18,327 nt of DNA from assembly GCA_049644325.1 (NCBI GenBank), contig JBARRR010000185.1, forward strand, positions 1 to 18,327, in the 5' to 3' direction. A program made the position numbers and the translations under genes. Below the pieces are notes generated by a model. The model searched no databases, had not been told where the DNA came from, and was given only the letters and a program-made list of their open reading frames with translations. Within the stretch, counting starts at the first letter, position 1. Every line of letters starts with the position of its first letter. This document shows positions 1 to 9,255 of the stretch, in pieces. This stretch comes from DASZHA01 sp049644325 (lineage in GTDB: Bacteria > Chloroflexota > Dormibacteria > DASZGP01).

Positions 1-450
1 GGCACCGGGTGCATGGGTTTCGCCTTCCCGGCAGCCATCGGGGCCAAGTTCGCCAACCCCAAACGGCGGGTGTTCTGCGTCACCGGTGAGGGCGGCTTCG
101 TCATGAACATGCAGGAACTGGCCACCGCCGCCGAACACAACGTGGACCTCAAGATCCTGATCCTCAATAACAAGTCACTTGGCATGGTCCGGCAGTTCCA
201 GGACGATTTCTACGGCGGCATCCGCTCCCAGATCGACCTCAGCCAGGGCCCCGACTTCATGAAGCTGGCGGACGCGTTCGGCATCAAAGGCATGCGCACC
301 GACAAGAAGGAGGACGTGCCCAAGATGCTCGACGAAGCCATTGCCCACAAGGGCCCGGTGCTGATGGAGTTCGTCATCGACCCGGACGCCAACGTCTACC
401 CGATCGTGCCGCTGGGCAAGGGCCTGCTCGACTTCGTGGAGGCCAGCTGA
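1..450 (+). CDS. ilvB: Acetolactate synthase large subunit, C-terminal part (5' truncated)
   Basis: This is the thiamine-diphosphate-binding C-terminal domain of acetohydroxyacid synthase, about 149 codons; the rest lies before the window. The enzyme condenses two pyruvates to acetolactate, or pyruvate with 2-oxobutyrate to acetohydroxybutyrate, the first shared step of valine, leucine and isoleucine synthesis. Family signatures seen are MGFAFPAAIGA, a ThDP/Mg motif beginning at base 85, MNMQELATA, and the LNNKSLGMVRQ block followed by DDFYGG. The usual GDG of the ThDP motif reads GEG here (Glu codon at 88-90). The stop overlaps the ilvN start by one base (TGATG), and the stop-proximal GGAGG at 438-442 serves as the ilvN ribosome binding site. 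The ilvN partner directly downstream supports a true AHAS over other ThDP enzymes. Confidence 0.95.
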   Translation, partial: GTGCMGFAFPAAIGAKFANPKRRVFCVTGEGGFVMNMQELATAAEHNVDLKILILNNKSLGMVRQFQDDFYGGIRSQIDLSQGPDFMKLADAFGIKGMRTDKKEDVPKMLDEAIAHKGPVLMEFVIDPDANVYPIVPLGKGLLDFVEAS

Positions 451-1049
451 TGACGCAGCTGAGGCTCCTCTCTGTCCTGGTCGAGAACCGTCCCGGCGTC
501 CTCCAGCGGACGGCGTCGATGATCCGGCGGCGCGGCTTCAACATCGACTCGCTCTCAGTCGGGCCCACTGACGACCCCAGCGTCAGCCGCATGACCATCA
601 CCGTCCACGTCGGCAAGGCGCAGGCCGAGCAGGCGATGAAGCAGCTCTACAAGCTGATCGACGTGATCAAGATCGACGACATCACCACCGAGCGGGTTGT
701 GGCCCACGAGATGGTGCTGATCAAGGTCAACGCACCCAGCCGGGCGCGACGTGACCTGCTCGACGTCATCGACATCTTCAATGGCCGGGTGGTCGACGTC
801 GCCAGCAACACCCTGATCGTCGAGGTCACCGGCAGCGGCGAGAAAATCGACAACTTCATCGAGCTGGTCCAGCCATTCGGGATCAAGGAGATCGCGCGGT
901 CCGGGGCGGTGGCGATGGTGCGTGGCAACCAGGCTCGGCTGAAGCTGGTCGACCACGACCGGGAACACGCCGAGGGCCTGGGCAACCTGACTCCGCAACG
1001 CAAGCTGCGCCCGACCGGAACCGCGGGTGACCTCACCGGCGCGGTATAG
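450..1049 (+). CDS. ilvN: Acetolactate synthase small (regulatory) subunit
   Basis: This 199-residue regulatory subunit of acetohydroxyacid synthase binds the large subunit, activates it and normally confers feedback inhibition by valine or another branched-chain amino acid. An N-terminal ACT domain occupies about residues 3-75, with the signature ENRPGVLQRTASMIRRRGFN, where the effector-binding loop lies. The second domain (about 80-160) has the family pattern HEMVLIKVNAP, then DIFNGRVVDV, then QPFGIKEIARSGAVAM. A tail of about 30 residues (from HDREHAEG) is polar and looks unstructured, making the protein a little longer than the common 160-175 residues. The ATG shares its first base with the ilvB stop, and GGAGG at 438-442 sits seven bases upstream. 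Confidence 0.96.
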   Translation: MTQLRLLSVLVENRPGVLQRTASMIRRRGFNIDSLSVGPTDDPSVSRMTITVHVGKAQAEQAMKQLYKLIDVIKIDDITTERVVAHEMVLIKVNAPSRARRDLLDVIDIFNGRVVDVASNTLIVEVTGSGEKIDNFIELVQPFGIKEIARSGAVAMVRGNQARLKLVDHDREHAEGLGNLTPQRKLRPTGTAGDLTGAV

Positions 1050-1055
1050 CCACGC

Positions 1056-1063
1056 AGGAGGAG
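1056..1063 (+). promoter_or_regulatory. Strong Shine-Dalgarno of ilvC
   Basis: AGGAGGAG lies six bases before the ilvC ATG at 1070, in the 20-bp ilvN-ilvC gap. It is the strongest ribosome binding site in the operon, fitting the high demand for ketol-acid reductoisomerase, and it fixes the ilvC start. Confidence 0.8.
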
Positions 1064-1069
1064 AAGCGA

Positions 1070-2130
<1,061 letters not shown>

Positions 2131-2134
<4 letters not shown>

Positions 2135-3804
2135 CGGAGAGAAGCGACGACAACGGAAAGGTAGCGGTAGGCCCGGAGGAGCTGGAGAGCGCGGCGCCGC
2201 TGGGCGCCACCGCGGAGGGCGCTCCCGAAGACCATCTGATCATCTTCGACACAACGCTTCGCGACGGCGAGCAGTCGCCCGGCGCGGCGATGAACATCGA
2301 CCAGAAGCTGCAGGTCGCGCAGCAGCTGGAGCGGCTGCGGGTCGACGTCATCGAGGCCGGCTTCCCCAACTCCTCGCCCGGCGATTTCTCCGCGGTCAGC
2401 GCCATCGCCGAGCAGGTCGAGACGTCGACGGTCGCGGGCCTGGCCCGGATCTGGCCGGAGGAGGACATCCTCCGGGCCGCGGACGCGGTATCTGCGGCCA
2501 AGCACCCCCGCATCCACACGTTCGTCGGGACATCGCCGCTGCACCGCGACATGGTCAGCTGGGCCAAGACGCCGCAGGAGATCCTGGACCGCGCCGTCGA
2601 CGCGGTGAAGATGGCCAAGGGCTTCGTCGAGGACGTGGAGTTCTCGCCGATGGACGCCAGCCGGACCGAGAAGGAGTACCTGGTCGACATCATTGCCGCC
2701 ACCATCGAGGCGGGCGCCACCACGATCAACGTCCCCGACACGGTGGGCTACGCCACCCCGGCGGAGTGGCAGGCGCTGATGGATTATCTGTACGAGCGGG
2801 TGCCCTCAATGCGCGATGTCGTCCTGTCGGTCCACTGCCACGACGACCTCGGCATGTCGGTTGCCAACTCGCTGTCGGCGGTGCTGGCGGGAGCGCGCCA
2901 GATCGAGGGGTGTATCAACGGCATCGGCGAGCGCGCGGGCAACGCCTCGGTCGAGGAGATCGCCACCGCGGTCCGGCTTCGCCCTGACATCTATGGCGTC
3001 TGGACCAAGATCGACCACAGCCAGATCTATCGAACCAGCCGCCTGGTCAGCCAGCTGACGGGCATGCTGGTTCAGCCCAACAAGGCGGTGGTCGGCGCCA
3101 ATGCCTTCGCCCACGCCTCGGGGATCCACCAGGACGGCGTGCTCAAGGACCCCAAGACGTTCGAGATCATCGACGCCACCGATGTCGGCACCGAGAACAA
3201 GCTGGTCCTGGGCAAGCTCAGCGGCCGGCACGCGTTCAAGGTGCGGCTCGAGGAGATGGGCTACCAGCTAGGCGACGAGGAGTTCAAGCGCGCCTTCCAG
3301 CGCTTCAAGGCGCTGGCCGACAAGAAGAAGGACGTTACCGACCGCGACCTCGAGTCGATCGTCGCCGACGAGGCGCGGATGGCGACGGAGACCTTCAAGC
3401 TCGACCATCTCCAGGTCAGCTCAGGCACGCACCTGAAGCCGACCGCCACGGTGCGGATCGCTTTCGAGGACGGCAAGACCGAGGAGGCCGCAGCCATGGG
3501 CGACGGGCCCGTGGACGCCGCCTACGCGGCCATCAACGCCATCGTCAAGCTGCCCAATGAGCTCAAGGAGTACCGCGTCCAGGAGGTCACCGCCGGGATC
3601 GACGCCGTCGGCGAGGTCAACGTCCGAGTGCGGCGCGGGCCGCACCTGGCATCGGGCCATGGCGCCGACACTGACATCCTGGTGGCGTCGGCGCGCGCCT
3701 ACATCAACGCCCTCAACAAGCTCGTCGACCTCGGCGACACGCCGCGGATTAAGCCCGAGGACTCGGGCGCCGCCCAGCCCGCGGCGGCCGCCGGGACCCC
3801 ATAG
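2131..3804 (+). CDS. leuA: 2-isopropylmalate synthase
   Basis: This 557-residue enzyme condenses 2-oxoisovalerate with acetyl-CoA to 2-isopropylmalate, the committed step of leucine synthesis. The catalytic TIM barrel begins with FDTTLRDGEQSPG (residues 39-51), and the metal-binding HCHDDLG has His235 and His237. The GINGIGERAGNA-type signature follows as CINGIGERAGNAS. The C-terminal LeuA regulatory domain (about 420-540), the usual leucine-inhibition site, shows SSGTHLKPTATV and GDGPVDAAYAAINAI. The frame is open far upstream through ilvC, but the ATG at 2131 overlaps the ilvC stop and only it leaves a sensible N-terminus, an acidic tail of about 35 residues before the barrel. No good Shine-Dalgarno is near, so translation probably depends on coupling to ilvC. 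The second LeuA-like gene, cimA, is distinguished by its own motifs. Confidence 0.95.
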
Positions 3805-3824
3805 TCCGAACACGCTTGGTCTCC

Positions 3825-3831
3825 GGAGTGG
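3825..3831 (+). promoter_or_regulatory. Shine-Dalgarno of leuC
   Basis: GGAGTGG lies ten bases before the ATG at 3842 in the 37-bp leuA-leuC gap, the widest gap inside the operon. It supports this ATG over in-frame codons further upstream that lie inside leuA. I see no terminator or convincing -10 box in the gap. Confidence 0.55.
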
Positions 3832-3841
3832 TTTGACAGGA

Positions 3842-5266
3842 ATGGCAGCGCGCACGCTTTTCGACAAGATCTGGGACGCCCACACCGTCTACGCCAGGGA
3901 CGGCGAGCCGACCATCGTGTACGTCGACATGCACCTGGTCCACGAGGTGACCTCGCCGCAGGCGTTCGAGGGGCTCCGGCTTGCCGGCCGCAGCGTCCGC
4001 CGTCCTGGGCAGGCGGTCGCCACGCACGACCACAACGTCCCCACCATCGATCGCGACAAGGGCATCACCGACGAGATCGCCCGGAAGCAGGTGGATACGC
4101 TCAACAGCAACTGCGAGGAGGCGGGCATCGTCTGCTTCGGGCTGGGCACCCGCGAGCAGGGCATCGTCCACATCATCGGGCCCGAGCTCGGCGTGACCCT
4201 GCCCGGCCTGGTGGTTGCCTGTGGTGACAGCCACACCTCCACCCACGGTGCCTTCGGCACCTTCGGCCTTGGCATCGGCACCTCCGAGGTGGAGCATGTG
4301 CTCGCCACCCAGTGCCTCCGGATCAACAAGCCGGGGACGTACGAGGTCCGGGTCGACGGCGAGCTGCCCCTTGGCGTCGCGGCCAAGGACGTGGCCCTTG
4401 GCATCCTCAACCGGCTGGGTGTCGATGGTGGCACCGGCCATGTCCTGGAGTACACCGGCTCGACGTTCCGCGCCATGTCGATGGAGGAGCGGATGAGCGT
4501 CTGCAATATGTCGATCGAGGGTGGCGCCCGCGCCGGCATGGTCGCGCCCGACGAGACCACGTTCGAGTACATCAAGGGCCGGCCGTATGCTCCCCAAGGC
4601 GCCGACTGGGACGAGGCCGTCGCGTACTGGCGCACGCTTCCCACCGATCCGGGCGCGACGTACGACCAGACGCTGCTGATCGATGCGGCCGAGCTGGAGC
4701 CCTATGTGACGTGGGGGACGAACCCGGCTCAGTCGGTGACGGTGGGAGAGTCCGTTCCCGACCCCGAGAGCTTTGCCGACCCGGCCCAGGGGGACTCCGC
4801 ACGCCAGTCGCTGGCCTACATGGCGCTCGAACCGGGGACGCCTATCCAGGAGATCGCCGTCGACCGGGTCTTCATCGGCTCCTGCACCAACTCCCGCATC
4901 TCCGACCTCCGCATCGCCGCCTCGGTGGTTGCGGGCCGCCGGGTTGCGCCGTCGGTGCACGCGATGGTGGTGCCCGGGTCGATGCAGGTCAAGGCGCAGG
5001 CGGAGGCCGAGGGACTTGATCGGGTCTTCATTGACGCCGGGCTCGAGTGGCGCGACGCCGGCTGCTCGATGTGCCTGGGCATGAACCCGGACATCCTTCT
5101 GCCCGGGGAGCGCTGCGCCTCGACCAGCAACCGTAACTTCGAGGGCCGCCAGGGGAGGGGAGGCCGGACCCACCTGGTGAGCCCCGCGATGGCCGCGGCA
5201 GCCGCCATCGAGGGCCACTTCGTGGACGTCCGCGAGCTTCCCGTGGCGGCAGGGGCCAGCCGATGA
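3842..5266 (+). CDS. leuC: 3-isopropylmalate dehydratase large subunit
   Basis: This 474-residue aconitase-family subunit, with LeuD, isomerises 2-isopropylmalate to 3-isopropylmalate and also hydrates citraconate in the citramalate route. It carries a [4Fe-4S] cluster held by Cys348 (in GSCTNSR), Cys408 and Cys411 (in AGCSMCLGMNPD), all present. Other family blocks are TLFDKIWDAH at the N-terminus, DHNVPT, GDSHTSTHGAFG and the near-terminal NRNFEGRQGRGGRTHLVSP. Length matches bacterial LeuC of the E. coli type (about 465-475). Its start is set by the upstream GGAGTGG, and its stop overlaps the leuD start by four bases (ATGA), as expected for subunits made in equal amounts. Confidence 0.97.
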   Translation: MAARTLFDKIWDAHTVYARDGEPTIVYVDMHLVHEVTSPQAFEGLRLAGRSVRRPGQAVATHDHNVPTIDRDKGITDEIARKQVDTLNSNCEEAGIVCFGLGTREQGIVHIIGPELGVTLPGLVVACGDSHTSTHGAFGTFGLGIGTSEVEHVLATQCLRINKPGTYEVRVDGELPLGVAAKDVALGILNRLGVDGGTGHVLEYTGSTFRAMSMEERMSVCNMSIEGGARAGMVAPDETTFEYIKGRPYAPQGADWDEAVAYWRTLPTDPGATYDQTLLIDAAELEPYVTWGTNPAQSVTVGESVPDPESFADPAQGDSARQSLAYMALEPGTPIQEIAVDRVFIGSCTNSRISDLRIAASVVAGRRVAPSVHAMVVPGSMQVKAQAEAEGLDRVFIDAGLEWRDAGCSMCLGMNPDILLPGERCASTSNRNFEGRQGRGGRTHLVSPAMAAAAAIEGHFVDVRELPVAAGASR

Positions 5267-5907
5267 AGCCGTTCCGTAGGGAGACCGGCGTTGTCGTGCC
5301 GATGGTCAAGCACAACGTCGACACCGACCAGATCATCCCCAAGCAGTTCCTGAAGCGCATCGAGCGCACCGGGTACGGGCCATTCCTGTTCAACGACTGG
5401 CGTTACAACCAGGACGGCAGCGAGAAGCCCGACTTCATGCTCAACCAGGAGCCCTTCCGCAGCGGCCGGGTGCTGGTCGCGGGCCGCAACTTCGGCTGCG
5501 GGTCCAGCCGCGAGCACGCCGTCTGGGCGCTCGACCAATTCGGCTTCCGCGTAGTGATCGCCCCCGGCTTCGCCGACATCTTCCGCGGCAACTCGGGCAA
5601 GGAGGGGCTGCTCACCGTGCAGCTGCCCGAGGACGCGGTCAACCTGCTGGCGTCGCGGGCCGAGGAGGAGCCCGGCGTCGAGGCGACCGTCGACCTGGAG
5701 TCGCAGACCGTGACCCTGGGCGAGCTGTCCTACTCCTTCGAGGTCGACCCCTTCCTCAAGCACTGCCTGCTCGAAGGCCTGGATGACATCGGGCTGACGC
5801 AGGTCCAGGAGGACGCCATCAGCGCCTTCGAGGCACGGCGTCCATCCTGGATGCCGGACATGCGACGCAAGCCGGCGGCCAGCTCGCAAACGGGAGTAGT
5901 CGCGTGA
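5263..5907 (+). CDS. leuD: 3-isopropylmalate dehydratase small subunit
   Basis: This 214-residue swivelling-domain partner of LeuC completes the isopropylmalate isomerase active site. Diagnostic motifs are NVDTDQIIPKQFLKR near residue 15, the substrate-recognition and catalytic block NFGCGSSREHAVWAL, and FADIFRGNSGKEGLL. Length fits the LeuC/LeuD two-subunit type (about 200), not the short archaeal-like form. The C-terminus (RRPSWMPDMRRKPAASS) is typical, with a slightly long tail. An AGGGG at 5251-5255 provides a ribosome binding site, and the start overlaps the leuC stop. The stop overlaps the GTG of leuB by four bases. Confidence 0.97.
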   Translation: MKPFRRETGVVVPMVKHNVDTDQIIPKQFLKRIERTGYGPFLFNDWRYNQDGSEKPDFMLNQEPFRSGRVLVAGRNFGCGSSREHAVWALDQFGFRVVIAPGFADIFRGNSGKEGLLTVQLPEDAVNLLASRAEEEPGVEATVDLESQTVTLGELSYSFEVDPFLKHCLLEGLDDIGLTQVQEDAISAFEARRPSWMPDMRRKPAASSQTGVVA

Positions 5908-7010
5908 GCCCGGAGCCCACGGGTCTCCGCGTCGTCGTCCTTCCCGGCGACGGAATCGGTCCCGAGGTGACGGAGCAGGCCGTGGGCGTGCTTCGCGCCG
6001 CGACCGAGATCGCCGGGATCGCCCTGACCCTCGAGGAGCGGCGCATGGGCGGCGCCGCCATCGATGCCGAGGGCACCCCCCTCTCGGAGGAGACACTGGA
6101 CGCCTGCGTCACCTCCGACGCCGTGCTGCTGGGTGCTGTCGGGGGCCCCAAGTGGGACCAGCTCAGCGGCGACATGCGCTGCGAGTCGGGACTGCTGCGG
6201 CTGCGCAAGGGGATGGGGGTCTTCGCCAACGTCCGACCGGTCTGGGTGCCGGAGGCGCTGGCCGATCGCTCCACCCTGAAGCGCGAGGTGGTGCAGGGTG
6301 TCGACCTGGTCGTGGTCCGCGAGCTGACCGGTGGGGTCTACTTCGGGCAGCCCAAGGAGCGCCGTGGCGAGGGGGCCGACGAGTCCGCGGTCGACACCAT
6401 GATCTACACCCGACGGGAGATCGAGCGCGTCGCCCGCTTTGCATTCGAGAAGGCCCAACAGCGCGATTCCGGCAAGCCCCTGGTCTCGGTTGACAAGGCC
6501 AATGTTTTGGTGACATCGCAGCTCTGGCGCGAGGTCGTGGGCGAGGTGGCCGTCGACTTCCCCCAGGTCCGCCTGGAAAATCAGCTGGTGGACGCCGCCG
6601 CCATGCGCCTCATCCGCGCCCCCCGCGACTTCGACGTCATCGTCACCGAGAACCTGTTCGGTGACATCCTCACCGACGAGGCTGCGATGCTATCCGGCTC
6701 CCTAGGCATGCTGCCGTCCGCCAGTCTCAGCGGCGTCGGCCCCGGTTTGTTCGAGCCCATCCACGGCAGCGCCCCCGACATCGCCGGCAAGGGACTGGCC
6801 AATCCCTTGGGCGCGATACTGAGCGTCGCCATGCTGCTGGATTCGGTTGGGCTTGCCGCCGCCGCCGATGGCGTGCGTGGCGCGGTCGAGAAGACGATCG
6901 AGGCCGGCCACCTCACGAGCGACCTGGGTGGCTCAGAGTCCACCGGGCAGGTCGGATCTGCGGTGCTGGCGGCGCTGCCGCGAATGGTTCCCGACACGGT
7001 GCCGGGATGA
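5904..7010 (+). CDS. leuB: 3-isopropylmalate dehydrogenase
   Basis: This 368-residue NAD-dependent oxidative decarboxylase converts 3-isopropylmalate to the precursor of 2-oxoisocaproate; in the citramalate route it turns methylmalate into 2-oxobutyrate. Family signatures in order are LPGDGIGPEV, GAVGGPKWD, the arginine-rich substrate segment LRLRKGMGVFANVRP, RELTGGVYFG, DKANVLVTSQLWREV, the metal-binding ENLFGDILTDEAAMLSGSLG and the NAD-binding HGSAPDIAGKGLANP. This set separates LeuB from isocitrate dehydrogenase. It starts at GTG (5904), overlapping the leuD stop, with GGGAG at 5892-5896 in good position. The stop overlaps the cimA ATG. Confidence 0.97.
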   Translation: MSPEPTGLRVVVLPGDGIGPEVTEQAVGVLRAATEIAGIALTLEERRMGGAAIDAEGTPLSEETLDACVTSDAVLLGAVGGPKWDQLSGDMRCESGLLRLRKGMGVFANVRPVWVPEALADRSTLKREVVQGVDLVVVRELTGGVYFGQPKERRGEGADESAVDTMIYTRREIERVARFAFEKAQQRDSGKPLVSVDKANVLVTSQLWREVVGEVAVDFPQVRLENQLVDAAAMRLIRAPRDFDVIVTENLFGDILTDEAAMLSGSLGMLPSASLSGVGPGLFEPIHGSAPDIAGKGLANPLGAILSVAMLLDSVGLAAAADGVRGAVEKTIEAGHLTSDLGGSESTGQVGSAVLAALPRMVPDTVPG

Positions 7011-8611
7011 CGGCCGGCAACCGAGCCCTTGAGCTCTACGACGTGACCCTTCGCGACGGCGCCCAGGGCCCGGGGATCAGCTTCTCTGTCTCCGACAAGT
7101 TGAAGATCGCCGCCAAGCTCGACGACCTCGGGGTGACCTACATCGAGGGCGGCTGGCCAGGCTCCAACCCGAAGGACTCCGAGTTCTTCGACGAGATGAA
7201 GTCGGTGAGGCTCAAGCACGCCGTCCTGGCCGCCTTTGGCGCCACCCGGCGGCCCGGCGCGGCCGCCGCCGACGACCTCGGCCTACGCCAGCTGATCGAC
7301 GCTGAAACCCCGGTGGTGACGCTGGTGGGCAAGAGCTGGGATCGCCAGGTGGAGGACGTCATCCGCGCCAGCCTCGATGAGAACGCGGCCATGATCCGCG
7401 AGTCGATGGCCTTCCTCAAGGCCGCCGGTCGCGTGGCGATGTACGACGCCGAGCACTTCTTCGACGGCTATGCCTCCAACCCCGATTACGCACGGAGCTG
7501 CCTGGAGGCGGCGCTGGAGGGCGGCGCCACCCGCGTAATCCTCTGCGACACCAACGGCGGCAACCTGCCCGGCACCATCGCCGAGGTCACCGCGGCAGTG
7601 GTGGAGAAGCTCGGCCCCGTCGTCGGCATCCATTGCCACGATGACTGTGGCGTTGGCGTGGCCAACACCCTGGCCGCGGTCACCGCTGGGGCGGTCCAGG
7701 TCCAAGGCTGCGTCAACGGGCTGGGCGAGCGCACCGGCAACGCCAACATGACCACGATCATCCCCAACCTCCAGCTGAAGATGGGTTACCAGGTCGTCAG
7801 CCCGGCGCAGCTGGCGACCCTGACCGAGGCCTCGCAGTACATCGGTGAGCTGGCCAACGTGGTGCCCGCGATCTCGGCACCATTCGTCGGCGAGGGCGCC
7901 TTCACCCACAAGGGCGGCCAGCACGTCGACGCGATGATGAAGGCGGCATACACCTACCAGCACATCGAGCCCGAGCTGGTGGGGAACCGCAAGCGCATCG
8001 TCGTCTCCGACCAGGCCGGGCGCGGCAACGTGATGCACAAGGCCGAGGAGTTCGGCATCGACCTCGAAGGCGACAAGGCTTTCGCCCGCCGCCTGGCTGA
8101 CGAGGTCAAGCGGCTGGAGCACATGGGCTACTCCTTCGAGGGCGCCGAGGCGTCCTTCGAGATGGTGATCCACCGCGCCCGGGGCCACCAGGCGCCCTTT
8201 GAGCTGGTTGACTACATCGCCCTGGTGGAGCAGCGCGAGGGCAACCCCATGGTCAGCGAAGCCACGGTCAAGGTCCGTGTGGGCGACAAGGTGATCCACA
8301 CCGCCGCCGAGGGCAACGGTCCCGTGAACGCTCTTGACGCCGCCCTGCGCAAGGCGCTGGTGCCGTCCTTCCCGGAGATCGACGAGATGCGGCTGCACGA
8401 CTACAAGGTCCGCGTCCTCGACGGCGTTGCCGCCACCGCGGCCGGGGTCCGCGTCCTGATCGAGTCCGGCGACAAGCACGCTCGCTGGAGCACCGTTGGT
8501 TGCTCCACCAACGTCATCGAGGCATCCTGGCTGGCACTCGCCGATGCCTTCGAATACGGCATCCTCAAGGCGCGCTCGGCGCGCGACAAGGCGGGCCAGG
8601 CCGAGGCCTAG
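7007..8611 (+). CDS. cimA: (R)-citramalate synthase
   Basis: This 534-residue LeuA-like enzyme condenses pyruvate with acetyl-CoA to citramalate, the first step of the threonine-independent route to 2-oxobutyrate and isoleucine. The barrel opens with LYDVTLRDGAQGPG, the citramalate-synthase form of the motif, followed by IEGGWPGSNPKD. Metal ligands lie in HCHDDCG (His209, His211), followed by CVNGLGERTGNANM. A C-terminal LeuA-type regulatory domain (about 400-515) is intact, with GNGPVNALDAALR, and probably senses isoleucine. Length and the GGWPGSNP block fit the CimA subfamily of about 530 residues and not 2-isopropylmalate synthase. It is the last gene of the operon, coupled to leuB by ATGA. 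No hairpin terminator is visible in the 32 bp that follow. Confidence 0.93.
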   Translation: MTAGNRALELYDVTLRDGAQGPGISFSVSDKLKIAAKLDDLGVTYIEGGWPGSNPKDSEFFDEMKSVRLKHAVLAAFGATRRPGAAAADDLGLRQLIDAETPVVTLVGKSWDRQVEDVIRASLDENAAMIRESMAFLKAAGRVAMYDAEHFFDGYASNPDYARSCLEAALEGGATRVILCDTNGGNLPGTIAEVTAAVVEKLGPVVGIHCHDDCGVGVANTLAAVTAGAVQVQGCVNGLGERTGNANMTTIIPNLQLKMGYQVVSPAQLATLTEASQYIGELANVVPAISAPFVGEGAFTHKGGQHVDAMMKAAYTYQHIEPELVGNRKRIVVSDQAGRGNVMHKAEEFGIDLEGDKAFARRLADEVKRLEHMGYSFEGAEASFEMVIHRARGHQAPFELVDYIALVEQREGNPMVSEATVKVRVGDKVIHTAAEGNGPVNALDAALRKALVPSFPEIDEMRLHDYKVRVLDGVAATAAGVRVLIESGDKHARWSTVGCSTNVIEASWLALADAFEYGILKARSARDKAGQAEA

Positions 8612-8631
8612 CTCCGCTCCCTCCCGGGCCG

Positions 8632-8637
8632 TAGACT
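8632..8637 (+). promoter_or_regulatory. Putative -10 box (TAGACT), leaderless start
   Basis: TAGACT fits TANNNT and ends six bases before the ATG at 8644, so transcription would begin at the start codon itself. There is no Shine-Dalgarno before this ATG. I see no clear -35 element. The same hexamer stands in the same position before threonine synthase. Confidence 0.6.
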
Positions 8638-8643
8638 ACGCGG

Positions 8644-9255
8644 ATGCCTGAGCTCCGCCCCTCCAAAATCGTCGCGGTGGGGCGGAATTACGTGGCCCAC
8701 GCCAGGGAGCTGGGGCACGAGATACCGACGGAGCCATTGATCTTCCTCAAACCGCCGACGACGGTGGTCGGTGACGGCGACAGCGTGGTCTATCCGGCCG
8801 CCAGTACCAACGTCCACCACGAGGGCGAGCTGGCCGTCGTCATCGGGCGGCGTTGCCACGACGCCAGCATCGACCAAGCCCTCTCGTTTGTCGCCGGCTA
8901 TACCTGCGCCAACGACGTCACCGCCCGCGACCTCCAGGAGAAGGACGGCCAATGGACGCGGGCCAAGGGTTTCGACACCTTCTGTCCTCTCGGCCCGGAG
9001 GTGGTGGCCGACCTCGATCCTGGTGCCCTGGTCGTCGTCTGCCGCGTCAACGGCGCCGTCCGCCAGGAGGGAAACACCTCGGACATGCTCTTCGGGGTGC
9101 CCCAGCTGGTCGCCTACATAAGCGGTGTTATGACCCTCGAGCCCGGCGACGTCATCCTCACAGGCACGCCGCCCGGGGTCGGCCCGGTGCAGCGCGGGGA
9201 TGAGATGGAGGTCGAGATAGAAGGCATCGGCGTGCTCCACAACCGCGTCGTCTGA
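8644..9255 (+). CDS. Fumarylacetoacetate hydrolase family protein (FAHD1-like)
   Basis: This 203-residue protein is a compact, single-domain member of the FAH family, which hydrolyses or decarboxylates small oxo-acids such as acylpyruvates or oxaloacetate with a divalent metal. The start KIVAVGRNYVAHARELG and LIFLKPPTTVVG are typical of the FAHD1/YcgM subgroup. Metal ligands Glu60, Glu62 and Asp91 lie in HHEGELAVVIG and CANDVTARDLQ. Lys108 in RAKGFDTFCPLGP and the C-terminal ILTGTPPGVGPV are also conserved. The substrate cannot be fixed from sequence; oxaloacetate or an acylpyruvate is likely by subgroup. It heads a three-gene overlapping unit with its own apparent leaderless promoter, separate from the leu operon. 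Confidence 0.88.
   Translation: MPELRPSKIVAVGRNYVAHARELGHEIPTEPLIFLKPPTTVVGDGDSVVYPAASTNVHHEGELAVVIGRRCHDASIDQALSFVAGYTCANDVTARDLQEKDGQWTRAKGFDTFCPLGPEVVADLDPGALVVVCRVNGAVRQEGNTSDMLFGVPQLVAYISGVMTLEPGDVILTGTPPGVGPVQRGDEMEVEIEGIGVLHNRVV

Noticed and set aside
3557..3841. In-frame extension of leuC into the leuA 3' end
   Set aside because: The translation is low-complexity Ser/Arg, and LeuC homologues begin at the AARTLFDKIW region; GGAGTGG fits the ATG at 3842.
3749..5218. 489-codon antisense open frame over leuC
   Set aside because: It is a mirror of leuC codon use (rich in His, Arg, Gly, Val, Asp), has no recognisable motif and lies wholly opposite a clear gene.
4816..6096. 426-codon antisense open frame over leuC, leuD and leuB
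   Set aside because: Shadow frame: Arg/Pro-rich start, no domain, spans three well-supported genes.
7283..8479. 398-codon antisense open frame over cimA
   Set aside because: Shadow of the cimA codons, with repetitive Val/Asp/His/Leu composition and no motif.
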